The notes: generated from the letters alone by a model not told the origin. 64,000 nucleotides of DNA from Cellvibrio mixtus subsp. mixtus J3-8 (GCF_000766945.1 NZ_ALBT01000032.1:186001-250000), one strand, 5' to 3'. Positions 18,790 through 29,661 are shown, counted from the stretch's first letter. A program made the numbers and translations.

Positions 18790-20250
18790 TTGCCCGATAC
18801 CCTACACAGGAAGAATCTGGTCATTATTGGTTGTGGCGCCTCTGCTGTGATTTTGCTGGCAGCTTTGGCAAAACTGCATGCTGCAACCAAAACCCCCTCA
18901 CTCACGATCAAGATTGTCGATGATAATCCTGCTGCACCACGCGGGTTAGCTTATGCAGTTACACACCCGTCGTTGGTTTTAAATGTCCCTGCGCAGCGGA
19001 TGGGTGTTTATACCAATGATCCCGCGCACTTTTATCAGTGGTTACAACAGTCTGATCAATGGCGGCAATTACATCCCGATTTTTCTGACCTGATTGTCCA
19101 TCCCGATGACTTTGTCCCGCGCATGATTTATGGCGAATACTTGTGTCAGGTGTTAAAGGAATCGGTTGCACGGCTTGAACAATGTGGCAATAGCATCGAG
19201 TTCATTGCGGAGCGGGCTATTACCGTTAATGCTGCGAACGATAATGGCGTATGCATTACTACGAATCAGCATCGTAACCTTATTGCTGATTCATTGGTTG
19301 TTGCTACAGGTAATTATCCAGCCTTCCATAATCCTGTCACGTCCCATTCAATTTTTGCATCACCTTACTGTGTATCTGCGAACGCATGCGATTGGCAACA
19401 GCAACGTGACCTGGTGTTAATTGGTTCGGGGTTAAGTGCGGTAGATGCTGTGCAAATGGCCCTGTCCCGAGGGTTTAAGGGACGCTTCCATGTATTCTCC
19501 GGGCATGGCCTTTTGCCTTTAGCGCATCAAGAGGTGCACCATCAGCAGATGGTGCCGGTATTTAATTCGAATGCGCAATCTGCGCGAACTTTGCTGCGCG
19601 ATGTACGCGCTTATATTCGCTCCAATCAGCAAACGGGAATTGCCTGGCAGGATAGTATCAACCAGCTACGTGCACTTAATAACCAAATCTGGAGTAATTT
19701 GCCGGAAAAAGAGCGGGTCCGTATCCGCAAATTTTTTCCCTGGTGGAATGTTGCCCGCCATCGTATTCCTGCAAAAATTTATCAGCGTCTTACGTCCCTG
19801 GAAGCGCAAGGGCGTTTGCGTATACATAAAGCAAAAGTAACGCGTATTGATGCAGTCGCGAACGGGTTTCAACTCACGCTGTATTCGAATAAGGCGCTGT
19901 CTATCCATTCCCGTTATAAAAAAGTAAAAGTGCTGGCGGATAAAGCGATGATCTGCGCCGGTTATGCCCCCGGTTTTCGATTTACGCAATTGCTCTGCAT
20001 CGGCTTATTAAAAGATGAAAATCAATTGTGTGCAGAATTAGGTAAACCCGAACACAATTTTTCTTTGTCAGCACAATATGAAATTTATGGCATCGGGCCG
20101 GCATTGGGTGGCGTTTTATTTGAAACTACTGCAATCCATGAAATCCGTCAGCAAGCGCATTCAATAGCTGTATCACTTTATAGTAATAATTTTTTGCCCA
20201 GGCCTAACAATGTGCAGGACGCGATTGCTTTAATAACGCCTGCTTTATAG
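18790..20250 (+). CDS. FAD/NAD(P)-binding oxidoreductase (NAD_binding_9 / YdhS-like)
   Basis: 486 residues from a TTG start; an in-frame stop 9 nt upstream and the Rossmann motif LVIIGCGASA at residues 10-19 leave little alternative. A second nucleotide-binding motif LIGSGLSAVDA lies near residue 211. The fold resembles the FAD-NAD(P)-binding family that includes E. coli YdhS, whose substrate is not established. No good ribosome site is visible. It sits between the TonB system and a convergent TonB-dependent receptor gene, so a role in processing the imported compound is possible but unproven. Confidence 0.8.
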   Translation: MPDTLHRKNLVIIGCGASAVILLAALAKLHAATKTPSLTIKIVDDNPAAPRGLAYAVTHPSLVLNVPAQRMGVYTNDPAHFYQWLQQSDQWRQLHPDFSDLIVHPDDFVPRMIYGEYLCQVLKESVARLEQCGNSIEFIAERAITVNAANDNGVCITTNQHRNLIADSLVVATGNYPAFHNPVTSHSIFASPYCVSANACDWQQQRDLVLIGSGLSAVDAVQMALSRGFKGRFHVFSGHGLLPLAHQEVHHQQMVPVFNSNAQSARTLLRDVRAYIRSNQQTGIAWQDSINQLRALNNQIWSNLPEKERVRIRKFFPWWNVARHRIPAKIYQRLTSLEAQGRLRIHKAKVTRIDAVANGFQLTLYSNKALSIHSRYKKVKVLADKAMICAGYAPGFRFTQLLCIGLLKDENQLCAELGKPEHNFSLSAQYEIYGIGPALGGVLFETTAIHEIRQQAHSIAVSLYSNNFLPRPNNVQDAIALITPAL

Positions 20251-20317
20251 ATGTGCGGGATTGGCATAATGCACCTGATAATCCTTGGGATTCGGTGCGC
20301 TATGCCATTATCCGGTT

Positions 20318-22420
20318 TTAAAAGTGATACTCAACCTTTGCGCGTAACGTGCGCGGCTCTGCAGGGTGATAATGCAAATCCTCTACACCCTCTTCAGGTT
20401 CACCGGGCAAGCGTGAAGCATAATAGTAATCAATGTCGTGTTCGTCGCTATCCAGTAAATTATGAATTTCCAATTCAATCGTGGTTTTTTCCCAACGATA
20501 ACCCAAACCAAGATTCACCGTGCTGGTGGAGTCCGCTTTTATTCGGTCAAAGCTTTCGAGCACGCGCGCACCAAAATAACGATATCGTAACGATCCTTGT
20601 AAGCCGTTACGATTACCGCCGTAGCTAATCCCTGTACTCGCCACAAAAGGCACAGAACCGTCTACATATTTGCCTTCTTCCCGGATATTTTCGCTAAACC
20701 GCGCGCGCGTCCATGCCAATTCCACATCCAGGTTCCAGGAGGAGTCGAACCAGAAATAACTCGCAATTTCCGCACCGGTACGTTTGGATGCGCGGCTTGC
20801 CTCGTTGTGACCGGCGTCGCCGATAAAAATTAATTCCGATTCGGATTCCAGGTACCACAATGATGTGGAAATATTAAAGCGCTGTTGGTCGAACACGCGT
20901 ACGCCGATTTCTGCCCCTTTGGATGGCACAATTAATTCCACCGCATCGGCGGGTTCTAATGAAACCGGGTCAACAGTAAGCGTTGCTCCGCGTGCATCGT
21001 TGGAGTGAAATCCTTGCCCGGCATTAATAAAGCCTTCGAGTTGATCGCTGAATAAATAAGTGGTGCCAGCTTTCACGCTGAATTTTCCTTGCGATGCATC
21101 GCCACTGTTTTCATTAATATTACTGTTTACATCAACTGTGAAATAGTCGTAGCGGCCACCTATGTGCGCGCTGAATTTATCCGTAACACTGATGGTGCTT
21201 TGCGCAAAAATCCCACCGGATGCTTCATCAACAGAATCCTCTCTTACCGTACTGATCGTTTCACGCGTTTTGGTTTTATATAAACCGACTTTGCCGATAT
21301 CGTCATAACGAAATTCACTGCCGATTAGATTGGCCACCGGTTTGCCAAGCCATTCGGAGTCCCAATGCCGGGACAGGGCGCCACCATAAATATTGCGTTC
21401 GTCTTCTTGTTTATATTGATCGCCATTAACGGGATCATCGAGAAAATAGGTGAAGTCAGCAATAAGCTGCAAATCGGAATGAATTGCATAGGCATTGGCT
21501 TTCCAGAGTTGATTATTCCATTGGCTGGATAAACTGTAGCGACTGGATTCACCATTGTTGGTGGTGTTAAGTGAACCGTATTCGTCAATAATGCCTTGCT
21601 CAACAGCGCGCGCAGGAATCTGGTCGGGTGAATTCCAGCTATTGTCGTACCCCATAAAGGTAAGCGTAAAATTTCCGTCCGTTAATGGATTAATATAACG
21701 TGCGTTAACAGCAGTTTTATCAACATCTTCATTTAAGCTGGTCCAGGGGCCATCGGAAATTTGCCGTTCTGCGCCCAACAATAATCGACCTTGGGTGAGT
21801 TCAACATCACCGGCACCTAATAAGCGGCCGTAATTATTTTCGCCACCGGTAAATGCGAGCAAATTTTCATCCAGGCGATTTTTAAGTTTAAAAGCGGCTG
21901 CACCTGCGCCGGAAAAGTCACCCACTTCTGCGTAGTAAGCGCCTTTGCGATAATCGATGCTGCCAATCAATTCGGGAATAATAAAATTTAAATCGGTATA
22001 ACCCTGGCCGTGACCATGGGTACGCATGTTGATCGGCATTCCATCGATACTGCTATTAAAATCAGTGCCGTGGTCAAGGTTGAATCCACGCAAAAAATAT
22101 TGGTTGGCTTTACCGGAACCGCTGTGTTGGGTAACGATCATGCCCGGAACAAATTCCAATATTTCACCTGTGCGCAACACCGGGCGGTTTTCAATATCTG
22201 CACTACCAACGGTACCTTCTGCAGCAGAAAGTTTTTTCCCGATCTGGTTTAACTGGTGACCAAGCACTACCACCGTTTCCAGTCGGGTATTTTTTGTATC
22301 TGCTGGGGCGATTGTTGCAACGGAAGTGTTGCTGCTCGCGCTGTCTGCAGCAATAGAATGAGTTGCACCGGTGACGATTACTAATGCGAGCGGCAATGGT
22401 TTTAACGAAAAATATTTCAT
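20318..22420 (-). CDS. TonB-dependent outer-membrane receptor
   Basis: About 700 residues from the ATG at 22420, which starts a clear signal peptide (MKYFSLKPLPLALVIVTG, cleaved near IAA). A plug domain begins near residue 45 (ETVVVLGHQ-type TonB box followed by the SAAEGTVGSADI and EFVPGMIVTQHSGSGKANQYFLRG blocks), then a long 22-strand barrel ending in the terminal Phe of KVEYHF. The plug carries an unusual His/Gly run, MRTHGHGQGY. The substrate is unknown. Genomic setting (SfnR-like activator, sulfate uptake genes) suggests a sulfur-containing ligand; a metal or siderophore is the alternative. Confidence 0.93.
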   Translation of the reverse strand: MKYFSLKPLPLALVIVTGATHSIAADSASSNTSVATIAPADTKNTRLETVVVLGHQLNQIGKKLSAAEGTVGSADIENRPVLRTGEILEFVPGMIVTQHSGSGKANQYFLRGFNLDHGTDFNSSIDGMPINMRTHGHGQGYTDLNFIIPELIGSIDYRKGAYYAEVGDFSGAGAAAFKLKNRLDENLLAFTGGENNYGRLLGAGDVELTQGRLLLGAERQISDGPWTSLNEDVDKTAVNARYINPLTDGNFTLTFMGYDNSWNSPDQIPARAVEQGIIDEYGSLNTTNNGESSRYSLSSQWNNQLWKANAYAIHSDLQLIADFTYFLDDPVNGDQYKQEDERNIYGGALSRHWDSEWLGKPVANLIGSEFRYDDIGKVGLYKTKTRETISTVREDSVDEASGGIFAQSTISVTDKFSAHIGGRYDYFTVDVNSNINENSGDASQGKFSVKAGTTYLFSDQLEGFINAGQGFHSNDARGATLTVDPVSLEPADAVELIVPSKGAEIGVRVFDQQRFNISTSLWYLESESELIFIGDAGHNEASRASKRTGAEIASYFWFDSSWNLDVELAWTRARFSENIREEGKYVDGSVPFVASTGISYGGNRNGLQGSLRYRYFGARVLESFDRIKADSTSTVNLGLGYRWEKTTIELEIHNLLDSDEHDIDYYYASRLPGEPEEGVEDLHYHPAEPRTLRAKVEYHF

Positions 22421-22554
22421 GGGAATCAACCTGAGATAAAAACCTGGAAGTAATTGGCAATAGCCCAGAGTGTGCATAATGAAACAGGGAATCCAGTTAA
22501 GTACGGTTATAACTGATGAAATTAACGTTAATCCATGGGCGGCAAGGCGCATGC

Positions 22555-22570
22555 TGCAATGAAAGTGCTT
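22555..22570 (-). promoter_or_regulatory. Possible weak sigma-54 promoter of the TonB-dependent receptor
   Basis: Read on the minus strand: AAGCAC-TTTCA-TTGCA. The -12 element is perfect and the spacing correct, but the -24 GG is AG. It would give an untranslated leader of about 120 nt, similar to tonB. Confidence 0.3.
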
Positions 22571-22623
22571 ATTGGGTGTTAAGTGTTGATCGTTATATGA
22601 ACGGGAATAAAATTATTCTGTGA

Positions 22624-23871
22624 TTAATTTTCGGATGTGCGGGATTTAATATTTACCGGTTGCGCGACACCGATATTGTTTCCAACGGCATTTGCCTGGT
22701 AAACGGCTTCAAAAAAAGGCGCGGAATTATTTTCTGCAAGCGTTTCCAGGGCATTGGCATTACTGGCGATATTGGCCAGCTCAATCAAACCGGAATCACG
22801 CACACCCGCGATAATCACGAAACGGTTATTTGCCGGTCCAGTGAAACTGGCAAGGTAGGCGTAATGGTGTTGGGTGTTGGCGGGTGCACCGGGAATGCTG
22901 CGGGTATTGATGTAACGAGTTCCACTTTCTTTATCGACTAATTCATCAAAACCGCTATCACCGATTGTGAAATGCGATTGTGCAAACACCTGATCGGATA
23001 ACAAACCCAAACCACTTAAATGGCCAATATATACGATGTTGTTTGTTCGCAATTGTTCGGCAGTTAATTGCGAAGCCATGACTGTTTGCACCGGTTTATC
23101 AGTAGTATTAATAATCGGGCTGATTTTCGTGAGTGCTTGTGCAGAACTGGTGGGCAGGTAACTTAATCCTACATCAAATTTGTGTTCAGCTTGTTCGGGG
23201 TACAGTTGTAAATAGCTGGCCAGGTCGATAGGCGAATTGATATCAAAATCACGCACTAACCGGTTTACGTTGGAACCATTTTCACTTTCGGCAAAAATGT
23301 AATAATCGCCCAATACCAACAGGATGGGTTTGTTATCGGCAAGCAGCGGTTGCCATAAAATAGTTTGTCGAACGTCTGGGAGGGCTGAAGGGGGGCGCCA
23401 GAAATATAGAAGCGCCAGGTTAACAACGAGGAGTGCAATAATAATTGCGCCCAAAAATCGATTGGTCATTCGGATTTTCGGAAAGTTAGTGATGCTCCTG
23501 GCATTTTCCCCAGTGTATTTAACTTCATCGCGCGCTTGTAATACCAACCGGTATTCACCTTTGGGCAATTGCAAACGGTGAGAAAATGTATTGCCCTCAT
23601 TACCATAAAAATCATCAAGCTTGCGTCGCAATTTATGCATATAAACACGGACGAGCGCATCCTGGGTTACATCGAAACTTTCTTCGCGCCCCAAACCGTC
23701 AATGGCGATTTCCAATTCCTTGGGCGTTTTATTATCCAGATAACATTGGTAAAGATATTCAAATAAACTATGCAGATGGGTGCTGCGGGCAAGAATGCCG
23801 CTTGAACGAATTCGTGCGGCATGTATTTCCAATTGCTGTGATGCACTGTCGTTATCGATTCGTGGTTGCAT
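22624..23871 (-). CDS. Membrane-anchored winged-helix transcriptional regulator with periplasmic sensor domain
   Basis: 415 residues. The N-terminal 110 residues resemble the DNA-binding domain found in many large regulators: KELEIAIDGLGREESFD...ALVRVYMHKLRRKLDDFY...LPKGEYRLVL, with the typical IxVxxLRRKL pattern. A single transmembrane helix lies at about 138-158, and the rest (about 255 residues) should be periplasmic, giving a ToxR/CadC-like one-component layout. I do not recognise the periplasmic domain. It lies 10 nt after the sigma-54 activator gene and about 200 nt before the receptor start, so it probably senses something in the periplasm related to receptor function. Confidence 0.8.
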   Translation of the reverse strand: MQPRIDNDSASQQLEIHAARIRSSGILARSTHLHSLFEYLYQCYLDNKTPKELEIAIDGLGREESFDVTQDALVRVYMHKLRRKLDDFYGNEGNTFSHRLQLPKGEYRLVLQARDEVKYTGENARSITNFPKIRMTNRFLGAIIIALLVVNLALLYFWRPPSALPDVRQTILWQPLLADNKPILLVLGDYYIFAESENGSNVNRLVRDFDINSPIDLASYLQLYPEQAEHKFDVGLSYLPTSSAQALTKISPIINTTDKPVQTVMASQLTAEQLRTNNIVYIGHLSGLGLLSDQVFAQSHFTIGDSGFDELVDKESGTRYINTRSIPGAPANTQHHYAYLASFTGPANNRFVIIAGVRDSGLIELANIASNANALETLAENNSAPFFEAVYQANAVGNNIGVAQPVNIKSRTSEN

Positions 23872-23881
23872 CGTTTAGACA

Positions 23882-25159
23882 TTAACTCGCAAAACTGGAT
23901 TCCAATGACGATAAATCCTGTTCGTTATCCAGCGCATGATGGTCAATGTTTTTGCTAAACCCTGAATCCACCAGCAAACCATGGCGCTTTAACAGTGTGC
24001 GCATTACGTTGCGGGAAATTCCCAGCAAGGCAGATGCATGCACCTGGTTTGAACGCACATGGGAAAACGCTTCGTGCACAATTAAACTTTCCAGGTTATC
24101 AAAGTGATTGCCATTACCTTGCTCGCTAAACAAGCGACGCAATTGTTTGGCAATCGCTGTCATAGGATCATCGCTATCACCTGAACCTGTGCCGTTGGAA
24201 TTGGCAGCATGGTTACCGAAGCCATTGGAATAATTACCACCGGAATATGGTGAAGTATTTATACCTTGCGGCGGTTGGTGTGCAAATTGCGGTGCATGCA
24301 CTGGTTGCGCAACTTGTTGGAAATTGCTGCCTGTATTCCAGCCGCCGGTCACTTTTAAATGCGAGGCTTCAATTTTATCGCCGCTGGCGACCAGCAACGC
24401 AAAATGCACCACATTTTCCAACTCGCGAATATTACCAGGCCATCCATAGTGCAATAACAATTCAACCGCTTGCGGTGAAAATTGCGGCAGGCGATGCCCC
24501 ATTTTTTGCGCGTAGGTTTTTAAAAAGTGTTCGGCCAATGGCATTACATCGCCCGGGCGTTCACGCAATGGTGGTAATTTTACGTGCGCAATATTAATGC
24601 GGTATAACAAATCGCGGCGGAAATGTCCGGCGGACACGGCGTAGTCCAAATCCACGTTGGTGGCAGCGACCAGGCGCACATTAACCGGAATCGATTTGCG
24701 CGAACCGATACGTACCACTTCTTTTTCCTGCAACACCCGCAAAAGTTTTACTTGCAAGGGCAAAGGCAGGTCGCCAATTTCATCGAGGAATAAAGTACCT
24801 TCATTGGCGGCTTCAAACCAACCTTCGCGTTTGCCCACCGCACCGGTAAATGCACCGGCTTCGTGACCAAACAATTCACTCTCTGCCAATTGATCGCTAA
24901 TCGCGCCGCAGTTAACGGCAAGGAAAGGGCCTTTGCGTCCGCTTAATAGATGGATGTGGCGCGCGACCAATTCCTTACCAGTACCCGTTTCGCCACCAAT
25001 CAACACTGGTGCCTCACTGGGTGCAATTCGCTCGATATATTCGAGCAGCGTTGCAGAGATAGGGTCGGAAAAGACCAAGGCTTTTGCCCTCACCGATAAT
25101 GGTTGCGCATTGCCTCCTTCCAGGGATAAAAGAACCGGTTGTTTAAGTTCCTGGCTCAC
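23882..25159 (-). CDS. Sigma-54-dependent enhancer-binding activator, SfnR-like
   Basis: 425 residues: a short N-terminus without receiver or GAF domain, an AAA+ domain with Walker [10 protein letters not shown] (55-63), the sigma-54 contact loop GAFTGA (102-107), Walker [11 protein letters not shown], and a C-terminal Fis-type helix-turn-helix ([25 protein letters not shown]). The missing sensor domain and the [13 protein letters not shown] helix recall SfnR of pseudomonads, which activates organosulfur genes under sulfate limitation. A Gly/Asn-rich linker lies between the AAA+ and HTH parts. It is next to the sulfate uptake operon and is the likely activator of the sigma-54-like promoter before tonB. 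Confidence 0.88.
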   Translation of the reverse strand: MSQELKQPVLLSLEGGNAQPLSVRAKALVFSDPISATLLEYIERIAPSEAPVLIGGETGTGKELVARHIHLLSGRKGPFLAVNCGAISDQLAESELFGHEAGAFTGAVGKREGWFEAANEGTLFLDEIGDLPLPLQVKLLRVLQEKEVVRIGSRKSIPVNVRLVAATNVDLDYAVSAGHFRRDLLYRINIAHVKLPPLRERPGDVMPLAEHFLKTYAQKMGHRLPQFSPQAVELLLHYGWPGNIRELENVVHFALLVASGDKIEASHLKVTGGWNTGSNFQQVAQPVHAPQFAHQPPQGINTSPYSGGNYSNGFGNHAANSNGTGSGDSDDPMTAIAKQLRRLFSEQGNGNHFDNLESLIVHEAFSHVRSNQVHASALLGISRNVMRTLLKRHGLLVDSGFSKNIDHHALDNEQDLSSLESSFAS

Positions 25160-25535
25160 GATGATTCCTCAAAAAAAGTTTTTAGCCCAAATAGAGTTGT
25201 TATGACGTGTTGGTGTATCTAACCGTAATGACCGATTGTTAATTTTTTTGTAATGCTCTTAACTTTAATGCACGCTAACGTAACGCTAAAAAATAAGTAT
25301 TAATTACTACTGGTAAATTTATGTAAGCATTCTATGCGTTAAATTGCACACTTAAGAAGGAATTTAAATCTATAAACTTATAACAAAATGAATAACGGAA
25401 AGAATCACTATAGACACGACAGATAAGGTGGTTTTTGGTGCAGGAAAAATGCAAGGCTGATGAAAAAATTGGCAAGTTGCTACAAAAAAGTACGTTTTCG
25501 ATATTGTGAAAAGGGAGATCAATATTGCAACCAAT
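25160..25535. other. Gene-free AT-rich spacer upstream of the sigma-54 activator
   Basis: About 375 nt between the start of the activator gene and the cysA terminator. Very AT-rich, with no convincing reading frame on either strand. It should contain the promoter of the activator-regulator pair; no clear -35/-10 or repeat stands out. Confidence 0.4.
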
Positions 25536-25566
25536 AAAAAAGGCGGAGACTTTCGTCGCCGCCTTG
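25536..25566 (-). terminator. Terminator after cysA
   Basis: On the minus strand: AAGGCGGCGAC-GAAA-GTCTCCGCCTT, an 11-bp stem with one mismatch and a GAAA tetraloop, followed by TTTTTA. It closes the sulfate transport operon. Confidence 0.8.
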
Positions 25567-25586
25567 AAGATACACAAGGGAAAATT

Positions 25587-26645
25587 TTACTTCTGCAAGA
25601 ATATTTTGGAATTGGTAGGACGTGCAAACACTCGTGCACCCACACTGAGGTTAAGGGAACGTTCTTGCGCGCGCGGCAGTTCTACGTGCAATACATCGCT
25701 GTTGAGTTGATGTTGCAACTCAATGCGCAATACTGAACCTGCGGTACTGACATGAGCGACTTGCGCAGCAATTGCGCCATCGGTTGGTTGCTCGCTCAAT
25801 TCAATATCATGCGGGCGCACGTAAGCAATCGCAGCCTGGTCGTTGATGCCATCGTGCTCCGGCGCAGGCAATTTATAATCGCCAATGTGCGCCCAGCCAT
25901 CATTCACACGGCTATGGAATAAATTCACCTGGCCGATAAAGTCATACACAAACGGGCTGGCCGGATTGTTGTAAATATCGTCCGGTGTTCCAATTTGTTC
26001 GATCTGGCCTTTATTAAGCACCACAATTTTATCAGCTACTTCCATAGCCTCTTCCTGGTCGTGCGTTACAAAAATAGAGGTGATATGTAATTCATCGTGC
26101 AAGCGACGTAACCAGCGACGCAAATCCTTACGCACTTTTGCATCCAGTGCACCGAAAGGCTCATCCAATAATAAAACTTTAGGTTCAACCGCGAGCGCAC
26201 GTGCTAACGCAATACGTTGGCGCTGGCCGCCGGATAATTGGTGCGGGTAGCGATCTGCCAACCAATCCAGTTGTACCAACTCCAGTAATTCATGCACACG
26301 TTTGTTGATAAATTCTTTGCTCGGGCGCGTTTCTTTCGGGCGCACGGTTAAACCAAACGCAACGTTATCGAATACTGTCATGTGGCGGAACAGGGCGTAA
26401 TGCTGGAATACGAAACCGACATTGCGCTCGCGTACGTGTACATTGGTTGCGTCTTCACCGTGGAAAAGTACGCTGCCTGCATCCGGATTTTCCAGGCCGG
26501 CAATAATGCGCAGCAATGTTGTTTTTCCGCAACCTGATGGGCCGAGCAGGGCAACCAGTTCGCCAGTGGGGAAATCCAGTGAAACGTTATTTAACGCCGT
26601 AAAATTACCAAAATGTTTGTGTAGGTTGCGGACTTGAATGCTCAT
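25587..26645 (-). CDS. cysA: Sulfate/thiosulfate ABC transporter ATP-binding protein
   Basis: 352 residues. Walker [10 protein letters not shown] (35-43), ABC signature [15 protein letters not shown], Walker [13 protein letters not shown] and the C-terminal regulatory TOBE-like region are all present. Forms the CysA2-CysT-CysW importer with the next genes upstream. Last gene of the operon, followed by a strong terminator. Confidence 0.97.
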   Translation of the reverse strand: MSIQVRNLHKHFGNFTALNNVSLDFPTGELVALLGPSGCGKTTLLRIIAGLENPDAGSVLFHGEDATNVHVRERNVGFVFQHYALFRHMTVFDNVAFGLTVRPKETRPSKEFINKRVHELLELVQLDWLADRYPHQLSGGQRQRIALARALAVEPKVLLLDEPFGALDAKVRKDLRRWLRRLHDELHITSIFVTHDQEEAMEVADKIVVLNKGQIEQIGTPDDIYNNPASPFVYDFIGQVNLFHSRVNDGWAHIGDYKLPAPEHDGINDQAAIAYVRPHDIELSEQPTDGAIAAQVAHVSTAGSVLRIELQHQLNSDVLHVELPRAQERSLNLSVGARVFARPTNSKIFLQK

Positions 26646-26713
26646 AGAGTTTTCTCGTTAATTAAGAGTTCGCGCAAATAAATCGACTATTTTCGTTGGT
26701 TACTGTTCAGTGG

Positions 26714-27607
26714 TTATTGAGCACTTGCTGCACGTACGGCCAGCTCATGTTCACGCGCTGCTTTCCATTCCAGCAGGCTCTTCAATACCAGTGTTACCAA
26801 TGCCAACAGTGCTAACAGCGATGCGACAGCAAAAGCGGCAGCGAATTGATATTCGTTGTACAAAATTTCGATATGCAACGGCAATGTATTGGTTTGTTCG
26901 CGAATTTTTCCGGACACCACACTCACCGCACCAAATTCACCCATTGCTCGCGCATTACACAAAATCATGCCGTAGAGCAGGGCCCATTTCACCGAGGGCA
27001 AGGTCACTCGCCAAAACATTTTCCAGCCGCTGGCCCCCAGTGTAATCGCAGCTTCTTCTTGTTCTTTGCCTTGCTCTTGCATCAGCGGAATCAATTCGCG
27101 CGCAACAAACGGGAAAGTAATAAATACAGTAGCGAGCACTATGCCGGGTACGGCAAACATAATTTGGATATCGTGTTCACCCAGCCATGGGCCAAAAAAC
27201 CCCTGGCGACCAAACAACAACATATAAATCAAACCGGCAATAACGGGGGAAACGGCAAACGGTAAATCGATCATGGTGATAACAAATTGCTTGCCACGAA
27301 AATCAAATTTGGCGATTGCCCATGCTGCTGCCAAACCAAAAATTACATTACAGGGGACTGCAATGCCCGCGGCGATAAGGGTTAGCTTTATCGCATGTGC
27401 AGCAGCAGGTTCGCTCACGGAAGCCAGATAAACATCGATACCTTTGGTAAAGGCTTCTTTAAAAACGACAACTAATGGCAAAAATAAAAATAGTGCTAGA
27501 AACGTTAACGCTGTGGTAATTAACACAATGCGTACCCAGGGGGCTTCACTAGTGGCAGCATGGGCCGTGCCGGTTTTACGATTTAATGATGAAACTGCGC
27601 CAGCCAT
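26714..27607 (-). CDS. cysW: Sulfate ABC transporter permease CysW
   Basis: About 297 residues; the ATG at 27607 has a perfect AGGAGG site 6 nt upstream, which decides it over an in-frame start 30 nt further out. Six hydrophobic segments and the permease EAA loop ([21 protein letters not shown]) are visible. CysW-type segment [16 protein letters not shown] follows. It starts 2 nt after the cysT stop. Confidence 0.95.
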   Translation of the reverse strand: MAGAVSSLNRKTGTAHAATSEAPWVRIVLITTALTFLALFLFLPLVVVFKEAFTKGIDVYLASVSEPAAAHAIKLTLIAAGIAVPCNVIFGLAAAWAIAKFDFRGKQFVITMIDLPFAVSPVIAGLIYMLLFGRQGFFGPWLGEHDIQIMFAVPGIVLATVFITFPFVARELIPLMQEQGKEQEEAAITLGASGWKMFWRVTLPSVKWALLYGMILCNARAMGEFGAVSVVSGKIREQTNTLPLHIEILYNEYQFAAAFAVASLLALLALVTLVLKSLLEWKAAREHELAVRAASAQ

Positions 27608-27609
27608 AA

Positions 27610-28494
27610 TCAGCCTCCTGTACGCTTGTGGCTCCAATGCTGGAGCAAGTTAATAAGTAATAATAAAACGAAAGAAAACACCAGCATAACCGTACCCAAT
27701 GCTGCCGCACCGGCGTAATCGAATTGTTCCAGTTTGGTCATGATTAATAATGGGGTAATTTCAGTTTTATAAGGCATGTTACCGCTGATAAAAACAACGG
27801 AACCGTATTCGCCAATTGCGCGTGCAAATGCGAGTGCGAATCCGGTTAAGAGTGATGGTAATAGCGCAGGTAATAATACACGGCTAAAAGTTTGCCAGCG
27901 CGATGCGCCCAAACTTGCTGCCGCTTCTTCAACTTCAGATTCGAGATCGGCCAGGACTGGTTGTACTGTTCGCACCACAAATGGCAGCCCGATAAACGTT
28001 AGCGCAACAGTTACACCCAACCAGGTATAAGCAATTTTAATATCGGCGAGCCAAAACCATTGGCCAACCCAGCCTTTAGTGGTGTAAAGCGCAGTGAGTG
28101 CAATACCGGCTACAGCGGTGGGTAATGCAAATGGTAAATCCACTAAGGCATCAATAACGCGTTTACCAAAAAAATCGTAACGCACCAAAACCCACGCGAC
28201 GATCAAACCAAAAAATAAATTAATACCAGCGGCTGTAAATGCAGCGCCAAAAGTAAGCCTGTAACTGGCAACTGAGCGTGGGTTGCTAATAACTTCCCAG
28301 AGTTCTGGCAAGCTTAGTTCCAATGATTTAAGTACAAGTCCTGCAAGTGGGATAAATACAATCAGACTGGCGTAAAGTGCGGCGAGTCCAAGTGATAAAC
28401 CAAAACCCGGTAGCACCGATTTTTTCACCCAGCGTTTTTTTGCGCTCGGGACAGGCGACGCTGATGCCAGCGCCGTAGCGGTAATTTCACTCAT
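27610..28494 (-). CDS. cysT: Sulfate ABC transporter permease CysT (CysU)
   Basis: About 294 residues, six transmembrane helices, EAA loop [21 protein letters not shown] and the CysT-type segment [18 protein letters not shown]. The ATG at 28494 is preceded by AGAGAG; an in-frame TTG 6 nt upstream is less likely. Pairs with CysW in the inner membrane. Confidence 0.95.
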   Translation of the reverse strand: MSEITATALASASPVPSAKKRWVKKSVLPGFGLSLGLAALYASLIVFIPLAGLVLKSLELSLPELWEVISNPRSVASYRLTFGAAFTAAGINLFFGLIVAWVLVRYDFFGKRVIDALVDLPFALPTAVAGIALTALYTTKGWVGQWFWLADIKIAYTWLGVTVALTFIGLPFVVRTVQPVLADLESEVEEAAASLGASRWQTFSRVLLPALLPSLLTGFALAFARAIGEYGSVVFISGNMPYKTEITPLLIMTKLEQFDYAGAAALGTVMLVFSFVLLLLINLLQHWSHKRTGG

Positions 28495-28562
28495 GTACAA
28501 CTCTCTAATTTAGTACCTGTGGTCAGGAAACTGGTTTTTAATCCCCTTAATTCCCGCCCCGA

Positions 28563-28598
28563 CTTTCCCTTGGCTGCGTGCTGCGTTTCAAGGGAAAG
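28563..28598. other. Inverted repeat between sbp1 and cysT
   Basis: 10-bp perfect arms CTTTCCCTTG / CAAGGGAAAG with a 16-nt loop and no following T-run on the minus strand. It probably acts as a processing or 3'-stabilising stem that leaves more binding-protein mRNA than permease mRNA, as is common in ABC importer operons. Confidence 0.5.
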
Positions 28599-28618
28599 GC
28601 CAGGGAGGGATTCAGAAA

Positions 28619-29629
28619 TTACTGATAAATCTGATCGAAAATTCCACCGTCACCAAAGTGTTCTGGTTGCGCTTTTACCCAGCCACCGAAATCTTCGATG
28701 GTAACCAGATCCAGTTTCGGGAAGGTTTTTGCGTAAGCTTCAGCAACTTGTGGATCGCGTGGGCGGTAATAATTTTTTGCAGCGATGTTTTGGCCTTCTT
28801 TAGTGTAGAGATATTGCAAGTAAGCCTTGGCAACTTCAGTAGTACCGTTGGCTTTTGCATTTTCATCAACAACCGCTACAGATGGCTCGGCAAGGATTGA
28901 AATACTGGGAACAACAATTTCGACTTCATCTTCACCCAATTCATTAACCGCCAGGAATGCTTCGTTTTCCCAGGTAATCAATACATCACCAATTCCGCGT
29001 TGTACGAAGGTCGTGGTTGAGCCGCGGGCACCGGTATCCAGAACAGGCACATTTTTATAAAGATCGCGCAAAAATGCTTGTGCACCGGCTTTATCTTTAC
29101 CTTGTTTCTTTTCAGCAAACGCCCAGGCTGCCAAATAATTCCAGCGTGCACCGCCCGAGGTTTTCGGGTTTGGCGTAATTACTTCTACACCTTTTTTGAC
29201 CAGGTCATCCCAATCTTTAATGTGTTTGGGATTGCCTTTGCGTACCAGGAATACAATGGTAGATGTGTAAGGTGCAGAGTTGTTTGGCAACTTGGTAACC
29301 CAGTCTTTTGGCAATAAGTTACCGATGCTGGAGATAGGGTCAATGTCACCCGCCAGTGCAAGGGTAACTACGTCTGCTTTCAAACCGTCGATTACTGAGC
29401 GCGATTGTGCACCTGAACCACCGTGTGATTGATCCACATGGACGTTATCGCCGGTTTTTTCTTTCCAGTGTTTAGCAAAAGCGGCGTTGAACTCGCGATA
29501 AAGTTCGCGTGTCGGGTCATAGGATACGTTTAACAAATTGATATCTTTGGCCAGTACGCTGCCGGACAGCAAACTGGCTGCGATAATCGCCGCTGCTGAT
29601 TTACCAATGGATCGTGCGCTAAATTTCAT
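28619..29629 (-). CDS. sbp: Periplasmic sulfate-binding protein, copy 1
   Basis: 336 residues with signal peptide (cleaved after VLA near residue 27). Sbp/CysP family blocks: [59 protein letters not shown] and [25 protein letters not shown]. Delivers sulfate or thiosulfate to CysTWA. A close paralog is encoded at 33281-34288, so the locus has two binding proteins. Confidence 0.96.
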   Translation of the reverse strand: MKFSARSIGKSAAAIIAASLLSGSVLAKDINLLNVSYDPTRELYREFNAAFAKHWKEKTGDNVHVDQSHGGSGAQSRSVIDGLKADVVTLALAGDIDPISSIGNLLPKDWVTKLPNNSAPYTSTIVFLVRKGNPKHIKDWDDLVKKGVEVITPNPKTSGGARWNYLAAWAFAEKKQGKDKAGAQAFLRDLYKNVPVLDTGARGSTTTFVQRGIGDVLITWENEAFLAVNELGEDEVEIVVPSISILAEPSVAVVDENAKANGTTEVAKAYLQYLYTKEGQNIAAKNYYRPRDPQVAEAYAKTFPKLDLVTIEDFGGWVKAQPEHFGDGGIFDQIYQ

Positions 29630-29661
29630 AATGTTTTGCTCTCTGAAAAATATTGTAAGAA

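Noticed and set aside
25470-25485. TTGGCAAGTTGCTAC considered as a sigma-54 promoter
   Set aside because: The GG and GC are only 6 nt apart instead of 10.
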